A DNA stretch of 64,000 nt, from positions 1 to 64,000 of the forward strand of contig NZ_UUPU01000031.1 of the NCBI RefSeq assembly GCF_900591205.1. The letters are read 5' to 3'. The position numbers and the translations under genes were made by a program. Below, piece by piece: positions 25,702 to 34,600 of the stretch. This DNA is from Pseudomonas viridiflava (GTDB lineage Bacteria > Pseudomonadota > Gammaproteobacteria > Pseudomonadales > Pseudomonadaceae). The notes under the pieces were generated by a model. It was not told the DNA's origin. It ran no database searches and was given only the letters and a program-made list of their open reading frames with translations. The stretch's first letter is position 1. Each line of letters begins with the position of its first letter.

Positions 25702-27129
25702 TTGTCTGACGCTCAAGCCCCCCGCCCGCGCTATAAATCCGACCTGATCTACGGCCTGGAAGACCGCCCGCACTTCACCGCCGCGATTTTCGCCGCGCTG
25801 CAGCATGTGCTGGCCAGTTTCGTCGGGATCATCACCCCGACCCTGATCGTCGGCGGCGTGCTGGGCCTGGAAAGCGAAGTGCCGTACCTGGTGAGCATGG
25901 CGTTATTCGTGTCGGGGCTGGGCACCTTCGTGCAGGCGCGCACATTCGGCCCGATCGGCTCGGGGCTGCTGTGCCTGCAAGGCACCAGTTTCTCGTTTAT
26001 CAGCGTCATTCTCAGCGCGGGGTTCATGGTCAAGGCCCGTGGCGGCGGCACCGATGAGATCCTCTCGACGATTTTTGGCATCTGTTTTTTCGCGGCCTTT
26101 ATCGAGGTGGTGCTCAGCCAGTTCATCGGCAAGTTGCGCAAGCTGATCACCCCGGTGGTGACCGGCACCATTATTACCCTGATGGGCCTGTCGCTGATCA
26201 AGGTGGCGGTCACTGACATGGCCGGCGGCTTTGGCGCCAGCGACTTGGGCGCGGCGAGCAATATGGGGCTGGCGGCGCTGGTGCTGCTGACCATTGTGGT
26301 GCTCAACCGCTTCAGTAACCCGTTCCTGCGCCTGGGTTCGATCGTGATCGGCCTGACCCTGGGTTTTGTGGTGGCGTGGTGGATGGGCCGCGTCGATATG
26401 GCGGCGTTGCCGCAGGTGCCGCTGATCAGCGTGCCCGTGCCGTTCAAGTATGGTTTTTCGTTCGATTGGGTGGCGTTTGTTCCGGTGGCGGTGATCTTCC
26501 TGATTTCGCCCCTGGAAGCGGCGGGCGACCTGACCGCCAACTCGATGATTTCGCAACAGCCGGTCAAGGGTCCGCTGTACATCAAGCGCATCAAGTCAGG
26601 GTTGTTGGCCGATGGCCTCAACTCGGCGATGGCCGCCACCTTCAACAGCCTGCCGATGGTGACCTTCGCGCAGAACAACGGCGTGATCCAGTTGACCGGC
26701 GTAGCCAGCCGTTACGTGGCGTACTTTATCGCCGGCCTGCTGGTGCTGCTGGGGCTGTTCCCGATGATCGGCGCGGTGCTGCAACTGATGCCCAAACCGG
26801 TGCTGGGCGGCGCGACGCTGATCATGTTCGGCACCGTGGCCGTGGCCGGGATCAAGATCCTCGCCGAAGCCGGGCTGCATCGACGCAATGTGCTGATCGT
26901 GGCGATTTCCCTAGGCATGGGCCTGGGCGTCTCCGCCGTGCCGGAGGTGCTGCGCGAGCTGCCGAAAGCGCTGCACAACATCTTCGAATCGCCGATCACC
27001 GTGGGCGCGTTCTGTGCAATCTTGCTGAACATTTTCCTGCCGGAGGAGTTCATAGAGCTGCAAGAAGATGAATTTGATCCGGAGTCCTCTACCCTAAAGG
27101 TGATGCAGGACCCCGACGTCACGAAATAG
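25702..27129 (+). CDS. NCS2-family xanthine/uracil permease
   Basis: A 475-residue inner-membrane nucleobase:cation symporter with about fourteen membrane segments. The NCS2/NAT signature is clear: TFAQNNGVIQLTGVASRYV (about residues 322-340). ISPLEAAGDLTANSM supplies the substrate-site Glu. The sequence around the signature fits the purine (xanthine/urate) branch better than UraA. It starts with TTG at 25702, with only a weak GAG upstream, so translation initiation may be deliberately poor. The LEA-type lipoprotein gene follows 13 bp downstream. Confidence 0.9.
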   Translation: MSDAQAPRPRYKSDLIYGLEDRPHFTAAIFAALQHVLASFVGIITPTLIVGGVLGLESEVPYLVSMALFVSGLGTFVQARTFGPIGSGLLCLQGTSFSFISVILSAGFMVKARGGGTDEILSTIFGICFFAAFIEVVLSQFIGKLRKLITPVVTGTIITLMGLSLIKVAVTDMAGGFGASDLGAASNMGLAALVLLTIVVLNRFSNPFLRLGSIVIGLTLGFVVAWWMGRVDMAALPQVPLISVPVPFKYGFSFDWVAFVPVAVIFLISPLEAAGDLTANSMISQQPVKGPLYIKRIKSGLLADGLNSAMAATFNSLPMVTFAQNNGVIQLTGVASRYVAYFIAGLLVLLGLFPMIGAVLQLMPKPVLGGATLIMFGTVAVAGIKILAEAGLHRRNVLIVAISLGMGLGVSAVPEVLRELPKALHNIFESPITVGAFCAILLNIFLPEEFIELQEDEFDPESSTLKVMQDPDVTK

Positions 27130-27142
27130 GAGCACCACCCGT

Positions 27143-27604
27143 ATGCGCAAGCTCATGGTTCTACCGTTACTGCTGCTGACGTTGAGCGCCTGCGCCCTGT
27201 TCCCCAATCGCGACCCGGTGAGTATCAACGTGGTCGGCATCGAACCGCTGCAAAGCCAGGACCTGGAGGTGCGCTTTGCCGTGAAGTTGCGGGTGCAGAA
27301 CCCCAACGAAACGGCGATCGACTACAACGGCGTGGCCCTGGATCTTGAGGTCAATGGCCGGCCGCTGGCGTCGGGGGTCAGCGATCAGAACGGAAGCATC
27401 CCACGCTTTTCCGAGACGGTGCTGATGGTGCCGGTCAGCGTTTCGGCGTTTTCCGTGCTGCGCCAGACCCTGGGCCTGAGCCAGACCCAGAGCTTGAACA
27501 ACCTGCCCTACGTATTGCGCGGCAAACTGGCGGGTGGGCTGTTTGGCACTATGCGGTTTGTGGAGCGTGGCACGCTGGACTTGCCGAATACCGCGACCTG
27601 GTAA
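27143..27604 (+). CDS. LEA type 2 family lipoprotein
   Basis: A 153-residue lipoprotein with a lipobox LSAC (Cys15). The mature part is one WHy/LEA14-type beta-sandwich: VNVVGIEPL-type strand, VRFAVKLRVQNPNETAIDYNG and DLEVNGRPLASGVSD. Such proteins are linked to desiccation or envelope stress, but bacterial members are poorly studied. It is likely membrane-anchored facing the periplasm. The 13-bp gap suggests cotranscription with the permease. Confidence 0.88.
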   Translation: MRKLMVLPLLLLTLSACALFPNRDPVSINVVGIEPLQSQDLEVRFAVKLRVQNPNETAIDYNGVALDLEVNGRPLASGVSDQNGSIPRFSETVLMVPVSVSAFSVLRQTLGLSQTQSLNNLPYVLRGKLAGGLFGTMRFVERGTLDLPNTATW

Positions 27605-27715
27605 CCGAGGCAGTGCACCTGTGGCTGTTTGCTTAAAAGCAGGGACTGCTGCGCAGTCCAACGCGGGCAAGCCCGCTCGCCACATTGAATCTCTGCTTTG
27701 GTTTTTTAAGCCCGT
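27605..27715. other. Intergenic region with partial REP-like stems
   Basis: Between two convergent genes. It holds short stems 'ggactgctgcgcagtcc' (27643-27659) and 'gcgggcaagcccgc' (27663-27676) that resemble worn REP elements and could act as a weak terminator. No T-run follows either of them. Confidence 0.45.
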
Positions 27716-28642
27716 TCAGTCGCTGATATAGCGCACGCCTGGCTTGGCGCGCTCGTCCACTGTCAGCTCGAAAATATCTGGCCGGGCGTAGTGCCCTACC
27801 ACGTCATAGTCATAGCGGGCGCGCACCAGGTCGTCAGTGTTGATCTGCGCGGTCAGCAGGCCGGCTTCACCCAGCAGCGGCCCGGCAAGGATGTCCCCCA
27901 TGGGGCCGACAATCACACTGCCGCCCGCGATCAACGGGCGCTGCGCAGGCCAGTTTGCCACCTCGATACCCAGCGCCTTGGGCGACGCCTGCACCTGGCA
28001 GGCGCTGACCACAAAGCAGCGCCCCTCATGGGCCACATGGCGCATGCTCACCTGCCACATCTCGCGCTCGTCCACCGTCGGCGCGCACCAGACCTCGACG
28101 CCCTTGGCGTACATCGCCGTGCGCAGCAGCGGCATCATGTTTTCCCAGCACACCGCCCCACCAATGCGCCCTACTGCTGCGTCGATCACCGGCAAGGTCG
28201 AGCCGTCGCCCTTGCCCCAGATCAGCCGTTCAGTGCCGGTAGGCATCAGCTTGCGGTGCTTGGCGACCATGCCGCCGCTGGGCTCGAAATACAGCACCGT
28301 GCAATACAGGGTGCTGCCACTGCGCTCGATCACACCGAGGACCAGGTTGGCACCGGTACGCGCCGACAGACCGGCGAGCGCGTCGGTTTCGGTGCCAGGC
28401 ACGTCGATGGCGTTGGCAAAATAGCGGGCAAAGGCTTCGCGACCTTCGGACAGGCGATAGCCCAATTGGGTGCCGAAGCCTTCGCCTTTGGGGTAGCCAC
28501 CCAGCAACGCCTCGGGCATGACCACCAATTGCGCGCCGCTGCGCAGAATCTGCTCCTCGTAGCCGAGGATTTGCGTCAGGGTCTCGGCCTTGCCGCCAGG
28601 CAAAGAACCGATCTGCAGGGCCGCCACAGTAGAAACAGGCAT
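27716..28642 (-). CDS. Nitrilase-superfamily hydrolase
   Basis: A 308-residue C-N hydrolase. The catalytic triad is visible: Glu in [12 protein letters not shown] (about 44-50), Lys in [12 protein letters not shown] (about 130) and nucleophile Cys in [11 protein letters not shown] (about 164). The CWENMMP context is typical of true nitrilases (nitrile to acid plus ammonia) rather than amidases. The C-terminal [11 protein letters not shown] is also a nitrilase feature. The ATG at 28642 was chosen for the normal [10 protein letters not shown] start with GGAG upstream. A divergent LysR regulator lies 82 bp away and probably controls it. Confidence 0.9.
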   Translation of the reverse strand: MPVSTVAALQIGSLPGGKAETLTQILGYEEQILRSGAQLVVMPEALLGGYPKGEGFGTQLGYRLSEGREAFARYFANAIDVPGTETDALAGLSARTGANLVLGVIERSGSTLYCTVLYFEPSGGMVAKHRKLMPTGTERLIWGKGDGSTLPVIDAAVGRIGGAVCWENMMPLLRTAMYAKGVEVWCAPTVDEREMWQVSMRHVAHEGRCFVVSACQVQASPKALGIEVANWPAQRPLIAGGSVIVGPMGDILAGPLLGEAGLLTAQINTDDLVRARYDYDVVGHYARPDIFELTVDERAKPGVRYISD

Positions 28643-28724
28643 CACGATTACTCCAAACAAGGGGGGTTGCCCATTCTCGCGCCAGCCTCGATCATGAATA
28701 AAGCCCACCTCAGTGCTGAATGAT

Positions 28725-29639
28725 ATGAGCCAAACAAATATCGCCCAGGTCGATCTGAACCTGCTGAAAACCTTCGAAGCCCTGCACGACGAGTCCAGCG
28801 CCAGCCGTGCGGCCGTGCGCCTGGGGGTCACACAATCGGCCATCAGTGCCGGCCTGCGGCGTTTGCGCGAGGTGTATGGCGACCAATTGTTCGTGCGCAC
28901 CGGCCGCGGCCTGGCGCCGACGCTGCGGGCCAATCAATTGAAGCCGGTGATCAGTGAAGCGCTGGACCGCTGCCGGCAAAGCCTGGCGATGGTCAACCCG
29001 GATAACCCGAACTATCAGGGCCGCTCGGTGGTGGTGGGCCTGTCCGACGACTTCGAGATTGCCTATGGCAGCCGCCTGATGCAGGCCATCGCGCAGCGTT
29101 TGCCGAAACTGCGGGTGATCTTCCGCCAGACCCATAGCCAGATTGTCGCCGGCGCCCTGCTCGACCGCACCCTGGACCTGGCGATTACCGCAGGCGGCTT
29201 TGCCCAGGGCCGGTTGAGTCGGCAGGTGTTGGGGGAAGGTGATTACCGTTGCCTGGTGGATTCGGACCAGACAAGCATCAGCCTGCACGAGTTCGTCAGC
29301 CGCGAGCATGTACTGGTGTCGTCAGGCGGGTTTATCGGGATCACCGACGAGGGGTTGGCGGCACAGGGGTTGAGCCGCCAAGTGTGCGCGTCGACCAGCC
29401 ACTTTGCTGCGCTGCCGTTTTTGCTCAAGGGCAGTCAGGCGGTGGCGACCATTCCAGGGCATGCGGCCTTGGCCATCGCCGACATGATGGGGTTGCGCGT
29501 ACTGCACTGCCCGCTGGATCTGCCGCGCTACCCGGTGGAGCTGGGCTGGCGCACGCAGGCGCAGCGGGATCCGCTACTGTTGAAAGTCCGCGAGGCGATT
29601 GTCGAAAGTTTTACTTCGCCGCCGCCATCAGCTTGTTGA
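28725..29639 (+). CDS. LysR-family transcriptional regulator
   Basis: A 304-residue LysR regulator with N-terminal winged helix ([36 protein letters not shown], about 10-46) and an effector domain beginning near residue 90. It is divergent from the nitrilase gene across a short promoter region, the usual arrangement for a LysR activator and its target; nitrile or a product could be the inducer. The ATG at 28725 gives the standard length; a GTG lies four codons upstream. Its last 29 bp overlap the convergent 84-aa gene. Confidence 0.9.
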   Translation: MSQTNIAQVDLNLLKTFEALHDESSASRAAVRLGVTQSAISAGLRRLREVYGDQLFVRTGRGLAPTLRANQLKPVISEALDRCRQSLAMVNPDNPNYQGRSVVVGLSDDFEIAYGSRLMQAIAQRLPKLRVIFRQTHSQIVAGALLDRTLDLAITAGGFAQGRLSRQVLGEGDYRCLVDSDQTSISLHEFVSREHVLVSSGGFIGITDEGLAAQGLSRQVCASTSHFAALPFLLKGSQAVATIPGHAALAIADMMGLRVLHCPLDLPRYPVELGWRTQAQRDPLLLKVREAIVESFTSPPPSAC

Positions 29640-29865
29640 CTTCACTGCGCACCATGTTGGAAAACTCCGGCGGCGACATGCCGTCGAGTTCCGCACGCAC
29701 CCATTCGGCCCACTTGCCCTTGCGCTTGGCGCGCTCGCCGAACAGCCGGGCCGCTTCGCCCTTGGCCTTGCCCAGGTTGGTTTGCCACAGGTCATAGAGA
29801 CGCGACTTTTCATCTTCCAGCTCGGCGCGTTCGGCGAGGGTCTTGTTGGCCAGATTGAAGCTCAT
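29611..29865 (-). CDS. Conserved-looking 84-aa helical protein
   Basis: An 84-residue, highly charged, mostly helical protein ([46 protein letters not shown]). No family name is recognised. The AGGT ribosome site, sensible amino-acid composition and well-formed start and stop support it as real. It converges on the LysR gene with a 29-bp tail-to-tail overlap, so transcripts would be antisense at their ends. Confidence 0.7.
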   Translation of the reverse strand: MSFNLANKTLAERAELEDEKSRLYDLWQTNLGKAKGEAARLFGERAKRKGKWAEWVRAELDGMSPPEFSNMVRSEVNKLMAAAK

Positions 29866-30029
29866 GTTGAATTACCTGCTGCACAAATAGGCGACATCTT
29901 ACACTGTAGGTCGGAATTTCCTGATTCGGATTTTGCCTTGAAGCGCTCCTCGGCAAAAAAACTGCAACTTTTGCCGCGGCCCGACACTCCATTGTTCACT
30001 GTCACATTCACCTGCAAGGAGTCACACCC

Positions 30030-30350
30030 ATGGCCCGCAAATCTGCCGCCCAAGCCGTCGAAGATCAAATCAAGGATCAAGCGTTCAGTGAACTGACGGC
30101 ACTGATCGAAGAGTCGGACAAATTGCTCAAAAGCAGCGCCTCCCTGGTGGGAGAAGAAGGCGAAACCCTGCGCGAACAGGTCGCCATCAAACTCAAGCAA
30201 GCGCTGGACTCGGTGTCCAACGTGCGCGAACGCAGCAAGCCGGTGGTGGATGCCACCGAAACCTACATCGGTGGCCATCCATGGCAGACCGTGGCGATTT
30301 CCGCAGGTTTCGGCCTGGTAGTCGGCCTGTTGCTGGGTCGCCGTAACTGA
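30030..30350 (+). CDS. DUF883 (ElaB/YqjD-type) membrane-anchored protein
   Basis: A 106-residue protein with an amphipathic helical body (about 1-75) and a single C-terminal hydrophobic anchor ending GLVVGLLLGRRN. This layout and the GGHPWQTVAISAGFGLVVG motif define DUF883. E. coli relatives (YqjD, ElaB) bind ribosomes at the inner membrane in stationary phase. A strong AAGGAG precedes the ATG. A stress or stationary-phase role is inferred from the family. Confidence 0.9.
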   Translation: MARKSAAQAVEDQIKDQAFSELTALIEESDKLLKSSASLVGEEGETLREQVAIKLKQALDSVSNVRERSKPVVDATETYIGGHPWQTVAISAGFGLVVGLLLGRRN

Positions 30351-30385
30351 TGTGCCCGAGGGCTGCGCCGCTGGCGCAGCCGCTT

Positions 30386-31423
30386 TTACTCTCCCGCCAG
30401 TTCCTGCAACTGCCGAAGTTCCTGCAATTCAAGCTCAATGCCTGCTTCCTGCGACTTCGCCCGTGTGCGATGACGCCGATCCCCCGGTAACCGCCGCAAC
30501 CCCGCCGCATGCATCTGCCGCACCAGTTCCTGGCTGCGCTCGGCGAAGCTTTGGCCGGCGGTTTTGCTCGGGTCGATCACAATCAGCAACTGCCCGGTCC
30601 AAGGTGTGCGCGCCCCTGGGTGATCGGCCCAGTTGAATTCGAAGGAAAAATTACCGCCAGTCAAGGCGGCGGCCAGCAGTTCGACCATCATCGACAAGGC
30701 CGACCCTTTATGCCCGCCAAACGGCAGCAGCGCACCGCCTTCCAGCACGGCCTTGGGGTCCTGGGTGGGTTGGCCCAGGCTGTCCACGCCCATACCTGGC
30801 GGCAGCCGCTCGCCCTTGCGGGCGGCGATCTGCACATCGCCATGGGCAATGGCGCTGGTGGCCAGGTCGAAGACAATCGGCAAGCCGTCGGCACGCGGCG
30901 CGGCGAAGGCAATGGGGTTGGTGCCGAACAACGGGCGATCGGCGCCATGGGGCACCACACAAGTCATGCTGTTGACCACGCTCAGCGCCACCAGCCCTTC
31001 TTCGGCGAAAGGCTCGACATCCGGCCACAGAGCTGCAAAGTGATGGGAATTGTGAATCGCCAGCAGCGCAATTCCGGCACTGCGCGCCTTCTCAACCAGC
31101 AACGGGCGAGCGGCGGCCAGGGCCGGCTGGGCAAAGCCGTTGCCGGCGTCTACTCGCACACATCCGCTGGCCACGTCGGTGACCACAGGCACGGCCCTGC
31201 CATTGACCCAACCGCTGGCCAGGGTGCTGAGGTAACCGGGAATGCGGAAGATCCCATGGCTATGGGCACCGTCACGCTCGGCACTCGCGCAATTGTGCGC
31301 CAGCACCGTAGCAACCTCAGGCGAGGTGCCGTGTTTCACAAACACTGTGTGCAGCAACCCCACCAGCTCATTGAAGCCGATGTGCGCTGTCGCGCTGTCA
31401 ACGATCGGGGACTGGGCAGACAT
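30386..31423 (-). CDS. dpkA: Delta1-piperideine-2-carboxylate reductase-like enzyme (DpkA/Ldh2 family)
   Basis: A 345-residue NAD(P)H oxidoreductase of the malate/L-sulfolactate dehydrogenase family. Motifs are AHNCASAERDGAHSHGIFR, the catalytic-His segment AIHNSHHFAALWPDVE, NSMTCVVPHG, and GGALLPFGGHKGSALSMMVELL. These stretches agree closely with Pseudomonas DpkA as I remember it. DpkA reduces delta1-piperideine-2-carboxylate and delta1-pyrroline-2-carboxylate in D-lysine and D-proline/hydroxyproline catabolism. Start at 31423 (MSAQSP). No lysine-pathway genes adjoin it. Confidence 0.87.
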   Translation of the reverse strand: MSAQSPIVDSATAHIGFNELVGLLHTVFVKHGTSPEVATVLAHNCASAERDGAHSHGIFRIPGYLSTLASGWVNGRAVPVVTDVASGCVRVDAGNGFAQPALAAARPLLVEKARSAGIALLAIHNSHHFAALWPDVEPFAEEGLVALSVVNSMTCVVPHGADRPLFGTNPIAFAAPRADGLPIVFDLATSAIAHGDVQIAARKGERLPPGMGVDSLGQPTQDPKAVLEGGALLPFGGHKGSALSMMVELLAAALTGGNFSFEFNWADHPGARTPWTGQLLIVIDPSKTAGQSFAERSQELVRQMHAAGLRRLPGDRRHRTRAKSQEAGIELELQELRQLQELAGE

Positions 31424-31611
31424 CTGTAGCTCCGATTTTATAATTGGAAGAGACAACAAGAATCCAGACCGTCGATTAAACAACGCCCCCCGTGCCTGCT
31501 GTCAACGGGCGCTTGAGGTTATCGCAGGTTAGATCAGCTATTTACCGCCACCTGCGCAGTGCCAGCTCCTAACGTGGGCCTCCTAACCGCCGCAACGATG
31601 GAGCGCACAAC

Positions 31612-34600
31612 ATGGCGAAAGTCACCCCGCCCTACTATTTCGAAGAGTTTCTTCTACCGGCCCGGCGTAGGGAGCCAACCCCACGCGAGCGCGAGCTGGG
31701 GTTTACGGTAAAGGATCTGGAATGGCTGTATACGCTGTACTACCCCTCTGACGCGGCGCGCAAAGACTCCACTGTGCGCGGCCACCACATGCTGGTGGAA
31801 CGGTTGCAGGTCAACCTGATCGGCAAACCCGCCGTGCCCTTGGCGGGGGCTTTCATGATGAGCCCCACGCCCGACCACGCAAAAGCGGTGCTCTATACCC
31901 CCTATGGCGGGCTGGAGCTATTCGACAGCCACACCGCCTTGCTCGATGAAGTGCGCAGGCGCCTGAGACACCCAAGCCAGCGCATTCAATGGCTGCAATT
32001 TCAATCCATAGACGAACGTCTTGCGCTGCCAGCCGGCGCACGGCTGACGGTTACCACCGCCACTGTCCTCGGCCCGGTCATGGAGGACCTGGAGCAAGGA
32101 ATCCTGGCGGGTCAGCAAAAAAATTTAAGCGTGATGTTCGACGAGTTGCGCAAACTCCCCAGCCTCAACGAGATGCTCGACACCTTGCTCGGCATCATGG
32201 CGCGCTCCTATTTCCCGGGGCTCGACCAGGCCAGCACACGTGTGAACACCTTTCGCCGTGCTTGGAACGGCGAGGAGAACCACTGGGTTGCCTCTGAGTC
32301 GCTGCGCGATACGCTGCTGGGCTTTTATGCCCGGCAAGCCTGGCCGATGGATCAGACACACACGTTTTTCAACCCCGCGCATGACACCCGCGGCATGAGC
32401 CCGGAGCAATTGGCTAAGGACCAGCAACGCTGGGACAGCGTGGTCGAGCAGACCAGCGGGGCGCTTTCAAAGTTATTCAACAGCCTGCTGCAGACCTACT
32501 GGAACGAAGACTTCAAGGCAGGCCAGTCACGCCTGCAGTTTTTCGCCCAGACCCTGCGTGACATGTTCCGCGCCGATCTGCTGTTCAAGCATCAGCAAGG
32601 CATCGTATCCGCCGAGGAAAGTCGAAAACTGCGCGCCGTGATGTTGCCGGACCAGAGCGCACGTGCCGCCGCCAACCACGAACTCAGCGTGGAGCGGATA
32701 CGCGTTGAAACCACCTTTCAACATCATGTCGACCTGACCGGCACGCTGATGATCAGCAATTCCCACGCTTATCTTTATACCCAATCGCGTGGGTTGCAGG
32801 TGCTCACTGGCCTGAAGGACCTGAACGACACCCTGCTGACCATGCTCAAAACAGCGGGTTATGAAGATGAGCTGCTCAATTATCTGTCCCTGGATGAGCG
32901 CAGCGTGTTTGTGGGCATGGACCAGATACACGTGAGCGGCAAGCCGGTGACCGGCGACGTGTTCCAGGAAATGCTCGAAGGCATTGTCGCCAAGCAGTCC
33001 GACAACCTCGAGCATGCGCTGGGGTTATACCGGCGCAGCGCGGGCGCGGTCGACCTTGGCGCCTTGCTCGACAGTGCACTGGACATCCGCGCCATGCTCG
33101 ACAGCCGCCTGCTGGCACGCAATACGGACGGGCGCTGGAGCGTGCACCCCATCACCAGCAGCAATGGCCGCCCCACTACCGTTCAGGCGGAAAAGGCCAA
33201 GCAGCACCTGCAGCAACTGCAAGCGGTCGAGGCCGCCATGGCGCTGGAGCGCAACACGCAGCCCGTGTTTGCCCCGAGTAACCTGCCCATGCTGCCCAGA
33301 CAGCTGCTCGAAAATAACCAGGTACATCGCAGCCTGGGCATGTTGCAGGGGTTGAGCGGTGAGGCGCAATTGCGGCGGTTGCAAAAAAAATTGCGCCCCA
33401 CTGCCCTGACACTGCTGGACAGCGTTCTGCACGCCGACGGCATGACTCGGCAGACGCGTCATGGCCTCAACGGTTTTATACCGGATGCGTTTGGCCTGAC
33501 GCTGAGGATCGGCGCCACGCTCCATGCCCTGGCCCATTGCTTTGTACTGACCGAACGTGGCGGCACAGACCCGGCTCACTCGGGGGCGGCAGTGCTGTGG
33601 ACACCGCGTTGCGGCTATGAAGCCTTTGCGTCAATCAAAGTGTTGCGTGAAGCCCTCGAGCAACGCTTGCAAGACCCGCTGCAGCGGTTGCCCCTGATGG
33701 AGAACCTGCCCGTCTCCAAGCGCGAGCCGCACCAGCACTGCCAGCTCGGCCCGTTGCAACGCATAGATAGCCACGTGTTGAACGACCGCCAGCAGAGCTA
33801 CAGCGACTTCACCGTTGACGAAATCAACTACCTGCTATCAATGCAATTGAACGCACAACGCTTTGCGCAGCGCATGGACAGCTTGATCCGACGCCCCCCA
33901 CCGACCAACCTGCCGCGGGCGACTGCCATCGCTCAAGCCATCATCCACCAGCAAGCACTCCCGGTATGGCTGGGCATGGCAGCGCCGGATGAACAAATCC
34001 TGCAGGCCGAACTGCTCGAGCAGTACCGCATCAGCGCATTGGAGGAACGTGACTACCTGCACAGCATCACCACGCTGCGCGAATACGCCGCCAGCAGCCT
34101 TTCGGAACTGCTCCACGCCCGTTTTCCGGGGCACGTGGTTAACCCGGACAATGTATTGATACCCGGCCGTATCAACTTGACGGGCAACACGCTGAGCCTT
34201 ACCGACTTTGCGCTGCGGCACTTGCCTGAGCTGCGCGCCGAAGACCTCAGGCCACAATCGCGCACGGCCACCCCGTTACCGGATGCGCTGGACGGCACTG
34301 CGGTCATGCAAATGGTCCGCCAACTGGACTTGAAGCGCTTCTACCAGACACAGCTGACCACCCACCTCAAAGGCAACACCGAGGATACCCGCGAGCGCCG
34401 CCGATTGTTCTGTCGGCTGCTGCCCTGGCAACTACTGCAATACGCCCATCAGCAGAAACTCGAGGATCAACTGTCCGCATCGGCCTGGAGCTTGATCCAG
34501 CAAGTATTTGATATGCCGGATGGCGTGGCGCGTGCCGCCGTGGAGGCCGCAACAGCGGTCATTCGCCCGTTTGAACTGATCGCCACGCCGGGGGCGACGC

